49,574 nucleotides of DNA from Intestinibacter bartlettii (GCF_018917435.1 NZ_JAHLOQ010000023.1:1-49574), one strand, 5' to 3'. Counted from the stretch's first letter, positions 1-8,799 are shown. The notes: generated by a model not told the origin, from the letters alone. A program made the numbers and translations.

Positions 1-26
1 TTTTCCGAAAATATTTTTTTACTCAT
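1..26 (-). CDS. 5' end of a gene running off the left edge
   Basis: On the minus strand an ATG at 24-26 opens a frame reading M-S-K-K-I-F-S-E before the window ends. A good Shine-Dalgarno core (AGGAG, complement of 37-41) lies about ten bases upstream. Only eight codons are visible, so the product cannot be named. It lies downstream of the exporter gene and of the hairpin at 66-110. Confidence 0.5.
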
Positions 27-65
27 AGAAATTCAACTCCTTTAATATTATTTTACATAAAAATA

Positions 66-110
66 TCCTATACAGATAGACACCTTTTTTCTAGTGTCCA
101 CTGTATAGGA
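66..110 (-). terminator. Hairpin terminator after the exporter gene
   Basis: Arms TCCTATACAG (66-75) and CTGTATAGGA (101-110) pair perfectly, and an inner GACAC/GTGTC stem (79-83/94-98) continues the helix. On the minus strand it is followed by a short T-rich run. It separates the exporter gene (150-1094) from the gene starting at 26. Confidence 0.55.
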
Positions 111-149
111 TCCATTTTAGAAGTATATCCGCCTAAATAATGTTCAATA

Positions 150-1094
150 TTAAACTATTTCTAATTTTTCTTCTAATCTCATAGTGTAAACTATTGTATA
201 AATTGAGCCACACAATATAAATAAAATTCCAAATATCATATTTAAAGGAATAAATTCTTTTAAAATAATAAACGCCAATATTGGTGCCATAATAGGTTTA
301 AAAAAGAATATTAGCGAAGTCGTGTTGGCATCTGTATATTCCATAGCCAAAAAGTAAAAACAATATCCCATTCCTGTTACACCTACAGCAATATAAATAA
401 ATACTGGTATGCTAGATAATGTGTAACCTGTAAAAAGTGGAACGTTTGCAAATATATTTAAGTTATGTGAAATTAAAAAGTTTGCAACAGGAGATATATG
501 ACTAAATAATGTAAGTACTAAAAGTTCTAAACTACCAAATATAAAACTAAAGCAAGTTACAATAGTTCCTCCAAATTTTTCTGTAGATTTTTTCCCACAT
601 ACGCCGTAAAGTGCAAATGTAAGTGCAGCTAATATTGTAAATATAATACCTGAGATTGATAATTTTGTTGCAAATGGATTTATAATACATAAAATACCTA
701 TTACCTGCAAGATAAGTGCAATAATATTGTGTTTGTATATATGAGATTTTAGTAATAAATGTGCAAATACAAGAACGAATATTGGATTACAGCTAAATAT
801 TGAAGCAACAACTGATGCCTTTGTGTGCATGACTGCTAGTTGATATAAAATCATACTTATTACTATACATATAAATCCAAGCCAAGCGAACTGAAATAAA
901 TCTTCTTTTTCTAAGTGAATTTCGAGAGCTTTTAAGTGTTTTATAGCAAATGGAAGTAAAACTAAACTACCTACAAAAAAACGGGACACCGTCATTTGGA
1001 TAGAATTAAAATCTCCAGCTACTAATTTTAAAGATATTTCCATTGTACTAAAGAAAAACGTACTCAAAGCTATATACAAATATCCTCTTTTCAA
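150..1094 (-). CDS. DMT/EamA-family transporter
   Basis: Predicted inner-membrane exporter of the drug/metabolite transporter superfamily, 314 residues with about ten hydrophobic helices in two EamA halves, the usual size for this family. An N-terminal basic/hydrophobic start (MKRGYLYIALSTFFFSTMEI) is typical. The substrate cannot be read from sequence; amino acids or metabolites are common for the family. I prefer a TTG start at 1094, because a GGGGGTG Shine-Dalgarno sits six bases upstream of it; the longer reading from ATG at 1109 lacks any ribosome site. It is divergent from the symporter gene at 1289 and is transcribed alone, ending at the hairpin 66-110. Family call is confident; function is inference. 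Confidence 0.85.
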   Translation of the reverse strand: MKRGYLYIALSTFFFSTMEISLKLVAGDFNSIQMTVSRFFVGSLVLLPFAIKHLKALEIHLEKEDLFQFAWLGFICIVISMILYQLAVMHTKASVVASIFSCNPIFVLVFAHLLLKSHIYKHNIIALILQVIGILCIINPFATKLSISGIIFTILAALTFALYGVCGKKSTEKFGGTIVTCFSFIFGSLELLVLTLFSHISPVANFLISHNLNIFANVPLFTGYTLSSIPVFIYIAVGVTGMGYCFYFLAMEYTDANTTSLIFFFKPIMAPILAFIILKEFIPLNMIFGILFILCGSIYTIVYTMRLEEKLEIV

Positions 1095-1288
1095 ATTGAA
1101 CACCCCCATAATTTATACTAGTACCAAAACATTCTAATTGCAATATATTGACCCATCAAATAAATAAATGAAAAAGCATATAAAAATTATTTGTGTAGAG
1201 CTCAACTTACTATTATGATAGAATATGTTTATGCTATTTTGCTTAAAGTATATAAATAAGTATTTATTAAAAAAGGAGGAATTGATTA

Positions 1289-2629
1289 ATGTCAAATAAT
1301 GAAAAGCCGACGAATAACGAAACGCGCGACAGTTTTACATCAAAGACGGGGTTTATACTTGCGTGCATAGGTTCGGCTGTAGGGATGGGGAATATATGGC
1401 TATTTCCATATAGAGTAGGTCAATTTGGAGGAGCTGCTTTTTTAATCCCATATTTAATATTTATTGTATTGTTAGGATACACAGGTCTTATGGGAGAGTT
1501 TGCATTTGGTAGAATGACACAAACAGGCCCAATAGGATCATTTAAAAAAGCATTAGAAACTAGAGATAAAAAATGGGGAGGAATTCTAGGTGTAATACCA
1601 GTTATAGGAGCATTTGGAATAGCAGTAGGATATGCAGTAGTTGTAGGATGGTTCTTGAGATTTTTAGTTGGATTTATAACTGGAAGTGCAATAATAGCGC
1701 CAGATAGTGGAGCTTATTTTGGAGAAATAGCAGGACCATATGGGAGTATAATATGGCATGTAATAGCGCTTGTTTTAGTATCTATAGTGCTTATATCAGG
1801 CGTGGCTAAAGGTATAGAAATGATGAATAAAATAATGATGCCAGCATTTTATATATTATTCGTGATAGTTATGGTCAGAGTATTTATGTTAGATGGTGCA
1901 ACAGAAGGTTTAAAATATTTAATTTTACCTGAGTGGTCAGCTTTAGCAGATCCTAAAACATGGATTTATGCGCTTGGGCAAGCTTTCTTCTCACTTTCTT
2001 TAGCAGGGTCTGGAATGATAGTATATGGAAGTTATCTAAAAAGAGATGTAGATATTTTATCTAGTGCTAAAAACACAGTAATATTTGATACTTTAGGCGC
2101 GTTTTTAGCAGGGCTTGTTATAATACCAGCCGTATTTGCATTTAACTTAGATCCAGCATCAGGACCACCACTTTTATTTATAACTATACCATCAGTATTT
2201 AAATTAATGCCATTTGGTAGATTATTTGGAGTAATATTCTTTGTATCAGTTTTATTTGCTTCAATAACTTCTCTAATGAATTTATTAGAAGTTCCTATAG
2301 AAGCAGTACAAAGTACTTTCAAATTAAACAGAAAAGTTTCTGTAGCTATAGTTGTAAGTGCAGCATTTTTATTCGGTCTATTTGCAGAAGATGGAGATGC
2401 ATTAGGTAAATTAATGGACTTTGTATCGATTTATATAATTCCACTAGGAGCATTTATAGCATCTGTGATGTTCTTCTGGGTTGTTGGAATTGAAAAGGCA
2501 AAATCAGAAATAGAATGTGGTTCAAATAAAAAACTAGGCAAACTATTCGAAATAAGTGCAAAATATGTTTTTGTATTTTTAACTGTATTTGTACTTATTG
2601 CAGGAATTCTTTTAGGAGGAATAGGATAA
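1289..2629 (+). CDS. Sodium-dependent NSS/SNF-family transporter
   Basis: Neurotransmitter:sodium symporter (SNF family) of 446 residues, the typical length for the bacterial 11-helix form (LeuT/TnaT/MhsT group). The diagnostic N-terminal stretch is visible: a TKTGF-like start, then LACIGSAVGMGNIWLFPY at about residues 24-41, the unwound TM1 that binds Na+ and substrate. These proteins import amino acids with Na+; which amino acid is not readable. Start ATG has an AAAGGAGG site eight bases upstream. It is monocistronic, closed by the hairpin 2662-2694. Nothing in the coding region looks broken. Confidence 0.92.
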   Translation: MSNNEKPTNNETRDSFTSKTGFILACIGSAVGMGNIWLFPYRVGQFGGAAFLIPYLIFIVLLGYTGLMGEFAFGRMTQTGPIGSFKKALETRDKKWGGILGVIPVIGAFGIAVGYAVVVGWFLRFLVGFITGSAIIAPDSGAYFGEIAGPYGSIIWHVIALVLVSIVLISGVAKGIEMMNKIMMPAFYILFVIVMVRVFMLDGATEGLKYLILPEWSALADPKTWIYALGQAFFSLSLAGSGMIVYGSYLKRDVDILSSAKNTVIFDTLGAFLAGLVIIPAVFAFNLDPASGPPLLFITIPSVFKLMPFGRLFGVIFFVSVLFASITSLMNLLEVPIEAVQSTFKLNRKVSVAIVVSAAFLFGLFAEDGDALGKLMDFVSIYIIPLGAFIASVMFFWVVGIEKAKSEIECGSNKKLGKLFEISAKYVFVFLTVFVLIAGILLGGIG

Positions 2630-2661
2630 AACTAGTAGAAATAATTAAATAAAATAAAAAA

Positions 2662-2694
2662 ATCCTTTCTAGTAATTAGAAGGGATTTTATTTT
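2662..2694 (+). terminator. Rho-independent terminator after the symporter gene
   Basis: Ten-base stem ATCCTTTCTA (2662-2671) with TAGAAGGGAT (2677-2686), one G-U pair, followed by TTTTATTTT. Confidence 0.85.
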
Positions 2695-2786
2695 AAGCAA
2701 CGTACGAAGTAGTTGGCGCCATGAACGAAGTGAATTTTAAGCAACTGAATCTTCGATTCGTTGGCATCATGAACGAAGTGAATTTT
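2695..2786 (+). repeat. Two tandem copies of a short dispersed repeat
   Basis: Two units of 44 and 48 bp (2695-2738 and 2739-2786). Each begins AAGCAAC, carries TTGGC near the middle and ends ATGAACGAAGTGAATTTT. Unit two contains a small hairpin GAATC-TTC-GATTC. A third partial copy, AACGAAGTGAATTTT, lies at 7715-7729. Both places directly follow a rho-independent terminator. The repeat ends just before the ribosome site of the next gene. Confidence 0.7.
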
Positions 2787-2803
2787 GAAAACGAGGTGAA
2801 AAG

Positions 2804-3550
2804 ATGAGTAAAATAAATTTTACTTATAAAGATAAAGAATTGGCAGTTGATATAATTTATAGAAAAAGAAAAAATATATCTTTAAAAGTAATTCCAAAAG
2901 AAAAAATACAGATAATCGCTCCAAATAGAGTTTCTATAGATACTCTTAAAAAAGTGGTAGAAAACAATTCAGCGTGGATATTATCTAAATTAGATAAATT
3001 TAAAGATATGGATGACTCATTTACAAAAAGAGATTATGTAGATGGTGAAATATATTATTATATGGGTAAGCCATATATTTTAAAGATAATAAAAGATAGA
3101 AATTTAGAAAATAAAAATAACAAAGATTATAACTATATAGAGATAAAGGATAATAATATAGAAATTAGAACAAATAACTGGGAAAAAGAATATCTAAACC
3201 AGAGTTTAAAAAAATGGTATAAGCTAAAGAGTGAAGAAATCGTAATGGATAGAATCGATTTTTTGAGAAATAAAAGCGATGACTTTAGAAAGATACAACC
3301 CAACTTAGTAAAAGTAAAAGAGCAGAAAAAAATATGGGGAAGTTGTAATATATCGCAAACCATATATATAAATTCAAAAATAGCTATGCTACCTGTAGAG
3401 GCGGTCGACTATATAATTGTGCATGAATTTTGTCATATACTTCATATGAACCACTCAAAAGATTTTTATGCAGCAGTAGAAAGAATAATCCCAAATTATA
3501 AAGAAATAGTATCATGGTTAAAGGAAAATAATTATAAATTCGTACTATAA
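2804..3550 (+). CDS. YgjP/DUF45-type zinc metallopeptidase
   Basis: Predicted metal-dependent hydrolase of the YgjP-like (DUF45, WLM/SprT-related) family, 248 residues, cytoplasmic with no signal peptide. The zinc site is VHEFCHILHMNHSKDFY at about residues 206-222: two histidines of HExxH, the catalytic glutamate, and a downstream histidine. Just before it are the family's WGSC motif (KIWGSCN, about 177-183) and IYINSKIAMLP. The substrate of this family is not established. Start ATG follows GAGGTG at a normal distance. It stands alone between the dispersed repeat and the ilv T-box. The family assignment rests on both conserved motifs. Confidence 0.85.
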   Translation: MSKINFTYKDKELAVDIIYRKRKNISLKVIPKEKIQIIAPNRVSIDTLKKVVENNSAWILSKLDKFKDMDDSFTKRDYVDGEIYYYMGKPYILKIIKDRNLENKNNKDYNYIEIKDNNIEIRTNNWEKEYLNQSLKKWYKLKSEEIVMDRIDFLRNKSDDFRKIQPNLVKVKEQKKIWGSCNISQTIYINSKIAMLPVEAVDYIIVHEFCHILHMNHSKDFYAAVERIIPNYKEIVSWLKENNYKFVL

Positions 3551-3661
3551 AGACAAAAATATTTAAAATTGTAAAATAAAAGTCTAAATATGGAAATTGA
3601 AGTTTAAAAAATTAAGTTTTTTATGAAAATGATAAATTTTCTAAAAACTTTGAAAAAGCTG

Positions 3662-3690
3662 TTGACTTCAAATGTCATTGCCAATATAAT
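3662..3690 (+). promoter_or_regulatory. Sigma-A type promoter of the ilv T-box leader
   Basis: TTGACT (3662-3667), a spacer of exactly 17 bases, and TATAAT (3685-3690). The T-box RNA would start near 3697. Confidence 0.8.
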
Positions 3691-3721
3691 ATAACTATAA
3701 TAAATGAGAAACAAATAAAAG

Positions 3722-4015
3722 CTTTGACGGAGACAAAAATGTTCGTTAATTAATTACAGAGAGTCGGGATTGCTGAGAACCGATGTTAGTTTGAGCATAT
3801 AATGATCACTCCTAGCTTCCATATTGAACAGGTAACTTATTAAATATGGACGTCTGCTAACGTTACATAGCTATAGTTAAGATTAGCTCTGACTAGAAAA
3901 AATGAGGGATAGTCATTTATTGTATGGCTATAAATAAGGTGGTACCGCGGAATATAACTTTCGTCCTTATGAGTGATAAAGTGTTGCTTATATAGGAGAA
4001 AGTTTTTTTTATTCT
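3722..4015 (+). promoter_or_regulatory. T-box riboswitch, isoleucine specifier (ATC)
   Basis: tRNA-sensing leader upstream of the ilv genes. Stem I closes with GGAG (3729-3732) against CTCC (3809-3812), with the AGAGAG bulge at 3759-3764. Directly above the lower helix on the 3' side is ATC (3805-3807) followed by the conserved A, the position of the specifier codon, so uncharged tRNA-Ile is the likely signal. The T-box AAGGTGGTACCGCGG (3936-3950) ends in the tRNA-acceptor bulge. The competing terminator has arms AACTTTC (3956-3962) and GAAAGTT (about 3998-4004) and a T-run. Specifier placement matches that seen in the second T-box of the window. Confidence 0.9.
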
Positions 4016-4098
4016 CAAAATTCCTATAAAGCACACGAATTTGAAAATTTTTAAAAAAAGTTTAGTTAATTTCAAAGAATTTATAGGGGGTAAAAACA

Positions 4099-4317
4099 AT
4101 GAGAAGAAACGTATATGCAAAATTAAATCAAGGTATGGATTCATTTTTAAGAGTAGCCATGACATTAAGAAGAAAAGAACTATCTGTAGAAGAAATAAGT
4201 ATGAATAGAGAACAATCAGGAATGTATCTTACAATAAACGAAGATGAAACTTCTTTAGAAGAAGTAGTAAACCATATGAGAAAATTATATGATGTTACTG
4301 ATTTACAAGTTCAATAA
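4099..4317 (+). CDS. ACT-domain small protein, IlvN-like regulatory subunit
   Basis: A 72-residue protein made of a single ACT-like fold: an N-terminal strand (RNVYAKLNQ), a helix with FLRVAMTLRRKELSVEEISM, and a C-terminal strand ending VTDLQV. This resembles the short regulatory subunit of acetolactate synthase, which binds valine or another branched-chain amino acid. It is the first gene behind the isoleucine T-box and precedes ilvC and ilvB, which supports that role: without it the window would have only the catalytic subunit. It is shorter than classical IlvN/IlvH (about 160 residues) and closer to IlvM. RBS AGGGGG lies about seven bases before ATG. Confidence 0.75.
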   Translation: MRRNVYAKLNQGMDSFLRVAMTLRRKELSVEEISMNREQSGMYLTINEDETSLEEVVNHMRKLYDVTDLQVQ

Positions 4318-4608
4318 TAGATAGAATTGACAAAAAATTAAAATAAATTTAAAAATTAAAAATAAAATTTGAAAATATATTGAAAAATATGGAAAAAACA
4401 TATATAATACTTATCAAAAGTAAAAACATTAAAAAATAATATAAATTGGGCAAAATTATATGTAAAATAATGTGTATTACAAAAAAAGCTTAAAAAACAA
4501 AAGACAAAATATTAAATAGTTTTCAAAGCTAAAGAAGATAATCTATTTTATAGTTTTATCACTAAAAATAATTAATATATATATAAATAACAAGGGGGAT
4601 TTTCACAG
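4318..4608 (+). other. Intergenic stretch before ilvC
   Basis: 291 bases, almost entirely A and T. I see no clear terminator, and no gene other than the RBS AAGGGGGA for ilvC. Read-through from the T-box transcript into ilvC is therefore possible. Confidence 0.5.
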
Positions 4609-5598
4609 ATGAGAATGTTTTATGACAAAGATGTAAGTATGGACGCATTAAAAGGGAAAAAAGTTGCAATATTAGGATATGGAAGTCAAGGTCATGCGCA
4701 TGCACAAAATTTAAGAGATAGCGGTGTAGACGTAGTAGTTGGTTTACATGAAGGATCAAAATCAGGCGTTAGAGCTAAAGAAGATGGATTTGAAGTATTA
4801 AGCGTTGCAGATGCTACTAAAGTAGGGGACGTAGTAATGTGCTTATTACCAGACGAAGTTCAAAGAATAGTATACGCTGAAAGTATAAAAGATAATTTAA
4901 AAGAAGGGCAAACTTTAGCATTTGCTCATGGATTCAATATACATTTTGGATATATAACTCCACCAGAATATGTAGACGTTATAATGGTTGCTCCTAAAGG
5001 ACCAGGTCACTTAGTAAGAAGTGTATATAAAGAAGGAAGCGGTGTTCCAGATTTATTCGCAGTATATCAAAACTACACTGGAAAAGCTGAAGAAACAGTT
5101 TTAGCTTATGCAAAAGGTATAGGTGGTACTAGAGCTGGTGTTCTTGAAACTACATTCAAAGAAGAAACTGAAACAGATTTATTCGGTGAACAAGCTGTTC
5201 TTTGCGGTGGTTGTGAAGAATTAATAAAAGCAGGGTTTGAGACTCTAGTAGATGCTGGATACCAACCAGAAATAGCTTACTTCGAATGCTTACACGAAAT
5301 GAAATTAATAGTTGACTTAATGTATGAAGGTGGACTTGAAAGAATGAACTATTCAGTAAGTGAAACTGCTGAATATGGTGGATATGTATCAGGTAAAAGA
5401 GTTATAGGTGAAGCTTCAAAAGCAGCAATGAAAGAAGTATTAGCTGATATACAAAGTGGTAAATTCGCTAGAGACTTCATAGCTGAAAGTGAAAGCGGAT
5501 GCAAAAAATTCCATGCAATGAGAGAAGAACAATACAGCTCTCAAATATCTGAAACAGGTAGACAATTAAGAAGCATGATGAGTTTCTTAAAAAAATAA
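4609..5598 (+). CDS. ilvC: Ketol-acid reductoisomerase
   Basis: Class I ketol-acid reductoisomerase, 329 residues, converting 2-acetolactate or 2-aceto-2-hydroxybutyrate to the dihydroxy acids of valine/leucine and isoleucine synthesis with NAD(P)H and Mg2+. The Rossmann motif [17 protein letters not shown] is at about 24-40. The knotted C-terminal domain shows the metal/substrate acidic motifs ([16 protein letters not shown] at about 186-201) and [16 protein letters not shown]. The length fits the short form. It follows the T-box and ACT gene, so it is probably induced by uncharged tRNA-Ile. A long spacer and an inverted repeat separate it from ilvB. Confidence 0.97.
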   Translation: MRMFYDKDVSMDALKGKKVAILGYGSQGHAHAQNLRDSGVDVVVGLHEGSKSGVRAKEDGFEVLSVADATKVGDVVMCLLPDEVQRIVYAESIKDNLKEGQTLAFAHGFNIHFGYITPPEYVDVIMVAPKGPGHLVRSVYKEGSGVPDLFAVYQNYTGKAEETVLAYAKGIGGTRAGVLETTFKEETETDLFGEQAVLCGGCEELIKAGFETLVDAGYQPEIAYFECLHEMKLIVDLMYEGGLERMNYSVSETAEYGGYVSGKRVIGEASKAAMKEVLADIQSGKFARDFIAESESGCKKFHAMREEQYSSQISETGRQLRSMMSFLKK

Positions 5599-5974
5599 GA
5601 AAATAAATAAAAATTAGATATAAATTAAAAAAATTACTCAAACTTATTTAAAATTAAAATTTAAGTATTATCTCATGTAGTTTCACAATACGGTAGAAAT
5701 TAAGAGGGATAATACTTAAATATTATTACTTCATTTTGGTAAATAATTAATATAATAGTAACTGGAAAATAAAAGGTAAATAATTAATACGATAATAACT
5801 GGTAAAACAAATAATTAATATATTTAAATAACTGATAAATAACTGAAAAAATAGACTAAAAAGATAGATTAAATAACTGAAAAATAAAGAAAATTAATAT
5901 ATTTAAATAGGAAAATAGGGAAAAATAAGGTTTAAAATTGACTAAAAGAAAATATTTAGGGGAGGACATATAAT
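5599..5974 (+). other. ilvC-ilvB intergenic region with inverted and tandem repeats
   Basis: 376 bases without a gene. It begins with a perfect 14-bp inverted repeat, ATTTAAGTATTATC (5659-5672) and GATAATACTTAAAT (5708-5721), separated by 35 bases and lacking a T-run, so not a standard terminator. From about 5739 to 5860 come three degenerate tandem copies of a unit starting (GG)TAAATAATTAATA and containing TAACTG, followed by further AAATAACTGA-like sequence. No clear promoter was picked out for ilvB. Confidence 0.65.
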
Positions 5975-7657
5975 ATGCAAGGAGCTAATCTTATAATAGA
6001 ATGTCTAATAAAAGAAGGTGTAACCACAATGTTTGGTTATCCAGGAGGTAGTGTAATACCTATATATGATGCATTATATGACTACACAGATAAAATAAAA
6101 CATATAAGAACATCACATGAACAAGGTGCAGTTCATGCAGCTGATGGATATGCTAGAACTTCTGGAAAAACAGGTGTTTGCGTGATTACATCTGGTCCAG
6201 GAGCTACCAATGCAGTTACTGGAATAGCTACTGCATATATGGATTCATCACCTCTTGTTGTAATATCAGGGCAAGTTGGAACAAGTCTTCTTGGAAAAGA
6301 TACATTCCAAGAAATCGACATAACAGGTGTAACTTATTCTATAACAAAGCACAACTTTCTAGTTAGAAATTTAGAAGAACTTCCGAATATAATAAGAGAA
6401 GCATTTATAATAGCTAATGAAGGAAGAAAAGGGCCAGTTTTAATAGATATACCAAAAAATTTACAAGTTACAGACTTAGATTACAATATGGACGATTATG
6501 TTTTATCATGTCAAAATGTAAAAACTAAAGACGAGTTTCAAATAAAAGAAGAACATGAAACTAAAAGCAAGTTAAAATACGCAGCTGATTTAATAAAAGA
6601 ATCTAAAAAGCCTGTAATATATGCAGGTGGTGGAGTAAAATCAGTAGATCAATATAATTTATTAAAAGATTTTGCAGAGAAAATAAATACACCAGTATTA
6701 AATACACTTATGGGACTTGGTGGAATAGATAGAGAAGATCCACTTTCTTTAGGTCTTGTAGGAATGCATGGAAGCAAGGAAGCTAATTTAGCTATATCAA
6801 ATGCAGACTTAGTTATATCTATAGGAGCTCGTTTTAGCGATAGAGTAATAGGAAACAAGGACGAATTTGCTAAAAATGCAAAAGTTATACAACTAGATAT
6901 AGATTCATCTGAAATAAGCAAAAATATACCTGCTGAAGTAGCCTTAGTAGGGGACTTAACAGATGTACTTAATGGACTTTTAGACATAGTAGAACCTAAA
7001 GATAACTCAGAATGGTTAGCTCAAATAGATACTTTTAAAGATACAGAGCATGTAATAGATAAAGATGCTTTCCATCCTAAAAATATACTAGAAGCATTTA
7101 ATAAAAAATTAGGAAGTAAAAATACGACTGTAGTTACAGATGTAGGTCAGCATCAAATGTGGACTGCTCAATACTGGAAGTTTGAACAAGGACGCAGTTA
7201 TATAACTTCTGGTGGTTTAGGAACAATGGGATTTGGTTTAGGAGGAGCAATAGGTACAAAACTAGGAACTCCACAAAAAAACGTACTATTAGTTACAGGT
7301 GATGGAAGTTTCAAGATGAACTGCAATGAGCTTGCAACAGTGGCAACTCAAAATCTTCCTATAGTTATATTATTATTTAACAATAATGCACTAGGAATGG
7401 TTAGACAATGGCAAAATCTATTTTCACACAAGAGATATTCTGAAACAGATATCTATGATAAAACTAATTATATAATGCTTGCAAATGCATATGGAATAGA
7501 AGGTCATAAAGCACAAAACTTAGAAGAGTTAAATGAAATACTAGACAACTTAACTTTAGATAAACCTGTGCTTGTGGAATGTCAAATAGATCACGATATA
7601 AATGTGTTCCCAATAGTTCCACCAAATGACAATCTACTTAACTTAATATGTAATTAA
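5975..7657 (+). CDS. ilvB: Acetolactate synthase, catalytic subunit
   Basis: Thiamine-diphosphate enzyme that condenses pyruvate with pyruvate or 2-oxobutyrate, the first common step of branched-chain amino-acid synthesis; 560 residues, normal length. The N-terminal domain holds the catalytic glutamate in HEQGAVHAADGYAR (about 49-62). The C-terminal TPP-binding motif runs from GDGSFKMN (about 447-454) to LLFNNNALGM. The C-terminus HDINVFPIVPPN is typical of the biosynthetic enzyme rather than the catabolic one. RBS GGGGAGGA. The likely regulatory partner is the ACT protein at 4099. Closed by a strong terminator. Confidence 0.95.
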   Translation: MQGANLIIECLIKEGVTTMFGYPGGSVIPIYDALYDYTDKIKHIRTSHEQGAVHAADGYARTSGKTGVCVITSGPGATNAVTGIATAYMDSSPLVVISGQVGTSLLGKDTFQEIDITGVTYSITKHNFLVRNLEELPNIIREAFIIANEGRKGPVLIDIPKNLQVTDLDYNMDDYVLSCQNVKTKDEFQIKEEHETKSKLKYAADLIKESKKPVIYAGGGVKSVDQYNLLKDFAEKINTPVLNTLMGLGGIDREDPLSLGLVGMHGSKEANLAISNADLVISIGARFSDRVIGNKDEFAKNAKVIQLDIDSSEISKNIPAEVALVGDLTDVLNGLLDIVEPKDNSEWLAQIDTFKDTEHVIDKDAFHPKNILEAFNKKLGSKNTTVVTDVGQHQMWTAQYWKFEQGRSYITSGGLGTMGFGLGGAIGTKLGTPQKNVLLVTGDGSFKMNCNELATVATQNLPIVILLFNNNALGMVRQWQNLFSHKRYSETDIYDKTNYIMLANAYGIEGHKAQNLEELNEILDNLTLDKPVLVECQIDHDINVFPIVPPNDNLLNLICN

Positions 7658-7670
7658 TTAGAAAATAATA

Positions 7671-7698
7671 AATCGCCTATTTTAAAGGCGATTTTTTT
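7671..7698 (+). terminator. Rho-independent terminator after ilvB
   Basis: Stem AATCGCCT (7671-7678) with AGGCGATT (7686-7693), then T-run to 7698. Confidence 0.92.
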
Positions 7699-7714
7699 AA
7701 TTATAAGGAAAATA

Positions 7715-7729
7715 AACGAAGTGAATTTT
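7715..7729 (+). repeat. Partial copy of the dispersed repeat
   Basis: AACGAAGTGAATTTT, identical to the conserved end of the two units at 2695-2786, again directly behind a terminator. Confidence 0.55.
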
Positions 7730-7823
7730 TATAAATTTCTAATAAAGATGTAATAATAAATATAAAATAAAAATAGTTTTGTGTAAGAATATATTATAAA
7801 ATAGAATTAATTCTTGGAAATCG

Positions 7824-7854
7824 ATTCCATAATGGAATGAATTTGTCGTATAAT
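7824..7854 (+). promoter_or_regulatory. Palindromic operator and -10 box before the ATPase leader
   Basis: Perfect 15-bp palindrome ATTCCAT-A-ATGGAAT (7824-7838) ends ten bases before a consensus TATAAT (7849-7854). No good -35 is visible, and the palindrome sits where the -35/spacer would be, so it looks like a repressor or activator site. Inference from position and symmetry only. Confidence 0.5.
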
Positions 7855-7954
7855 GAATTGATTTAATTAGTAAGATAATATACCATTATAAGTAAGAAAT
7901 GTTGTTATATAAATGTAAATTTAGCAATAGCTTAAATAATTTAACCCACCCTTG

Positions 7955-7986
7955 CACGATAATTAAATTATCGTGTTTTTTTTTAC
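7955..7986 (+). terminator. Intrinsic terminator inside the leader of the ATPase gene
   Basis: Nine-base perfect stem CACGATAAT / ATTATCGTG with a three-base loop and a run of nine or ten T. It lies downstream of the 7849 promoter and only about 25 bases before the ATPase start, so it either attenuates that gene or ends a short RNA of about 125 nt. Confidence 0.75.
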
Positions 7987-8009
7987 GAATTTATGAAAGA
8001 GGGATAAAG

Positions 8010-8756
8010 ATGAATGAAAAGAATATAAACCAATTTATTAGGAGTATAAAATTAAATAAAGATAAAGTAAAAAGCTTTAATGAATATCCATTTAATCTGC
8101 CTGTTATAAAATATCTAGACAAATTAAAATTTCACCCAAATGTAACATTTATTGTCGGGGAAAATGGAAGTGGCAAATCAACGATATTAGAGGCAATAGC
8201 GACATCATACGGATTTAATCCAGAAGGTGGTACCAAAAACTTTAATTTTAGCACTAATGATACACACTCATGTTTATATGATTTTATAACTTTGGTCAAA
8301 GGTGTTAAAAAGCCAAAAGACGGATTTTTTTTAAGGGCAGAGAGCTTTTACAACGTAGCTACTAATATAGATGAATTAGCTAGAGAAATTCCAGGTAATT
8401 TTTTAGAAAGATATGGCGGAAAATCTCTTCATGAAATATCACATGGAGAATCATTTTTTGCACTTATAATAAATAAATTTACAGGAAACAGTATATATAT
8501 ACTAGATGAACCAGAGGCGGCTTTGTCTCCAATTAGACAGATGAGCTTAATTTCTAGAATAGACCAATTAGTTAAACAAGGAAGTCAGTTTATAATTGCT
8601 ACACATTCGCCAATTTTGATGGCATATCCAAATAGCTTTATATATGAAATAAAAGACAATATAGAACTTGTCGAATATGAGGAAAGCGAAAATTACAAAA
8701 TAACAAAAGATTTCTTAAATAATTACAAAAAAATGATACATATATTGACCAAATAA
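8010..8756 (+). CDS. AAA/ABC-type ATPase (AAA_21-like)
   Basis: Soluble ABC-like ATPase of 248 residues related to the AAA_21/RecF-SMC head group. Walker A is VGENGSGKST (about 49-58); a signature-like HGESFF is at about 145; Walker B is YILDEPEAALSP (about 160-171); the switch histidine is in IIATHSPIL. There is no membrane segment and no coiled coil between the motifs, so it is a compact single head. Its role is unknown; relatives occur with transporters, nucleases and defence genes. I start it at 8010, behind GAGGG; the frame is open back to 7899, but that part runs through the leader terminator. The 58-aa gene at 8800 follows closely. Confidence 0.8.
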   Translation: MNEKNINQFIRSIKLNKDKVKSFNEYPFNLPVIKYLDKLKFHPNVTFIVGENGSGKSTILEAIATSYGFNPEGGTKNFNFSTNDTHSCLYDFITLVKGVKKPKDGFFLRAESFYNVATNIDELAREIPGNFLERYGGKSLHEISHGESFFALIINKFTGNSIYILDEPEAALSPIRQMSLISRIDQLVKQGSQFIIATHSPILMAYPNSFIYEIKDNIELVEYEESENYKITKDFLNNYKKMIHILTK

Positions 8757-8799
8757 TATATAATAGCTATAAAGAAAAAATTAAGGAGGCATAATAATT

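Noticed and set aside
3840-4165. Minus-strand frames across the ilv leader
   Set aside because: They lie antisense to the T-box structure and the ACT gene; they exist because the leader is stop-poor, not because of coding.
5659-5721. Similarity of TTTAAGTATTATCTCATGTAG and a following ACGGTAGAAAT to the CRISPR repeat
   Set aside because: Some shared words (ATCTCATGT, ACGGT), but spacing and order do not match one repeat; probably chance in AT-rich sequence around an inverted repeat.
6133-6987. Minus-strand frames inside ilvB
   Set aside because: Shadows of a clear, well-conserved gene on the plus strand.
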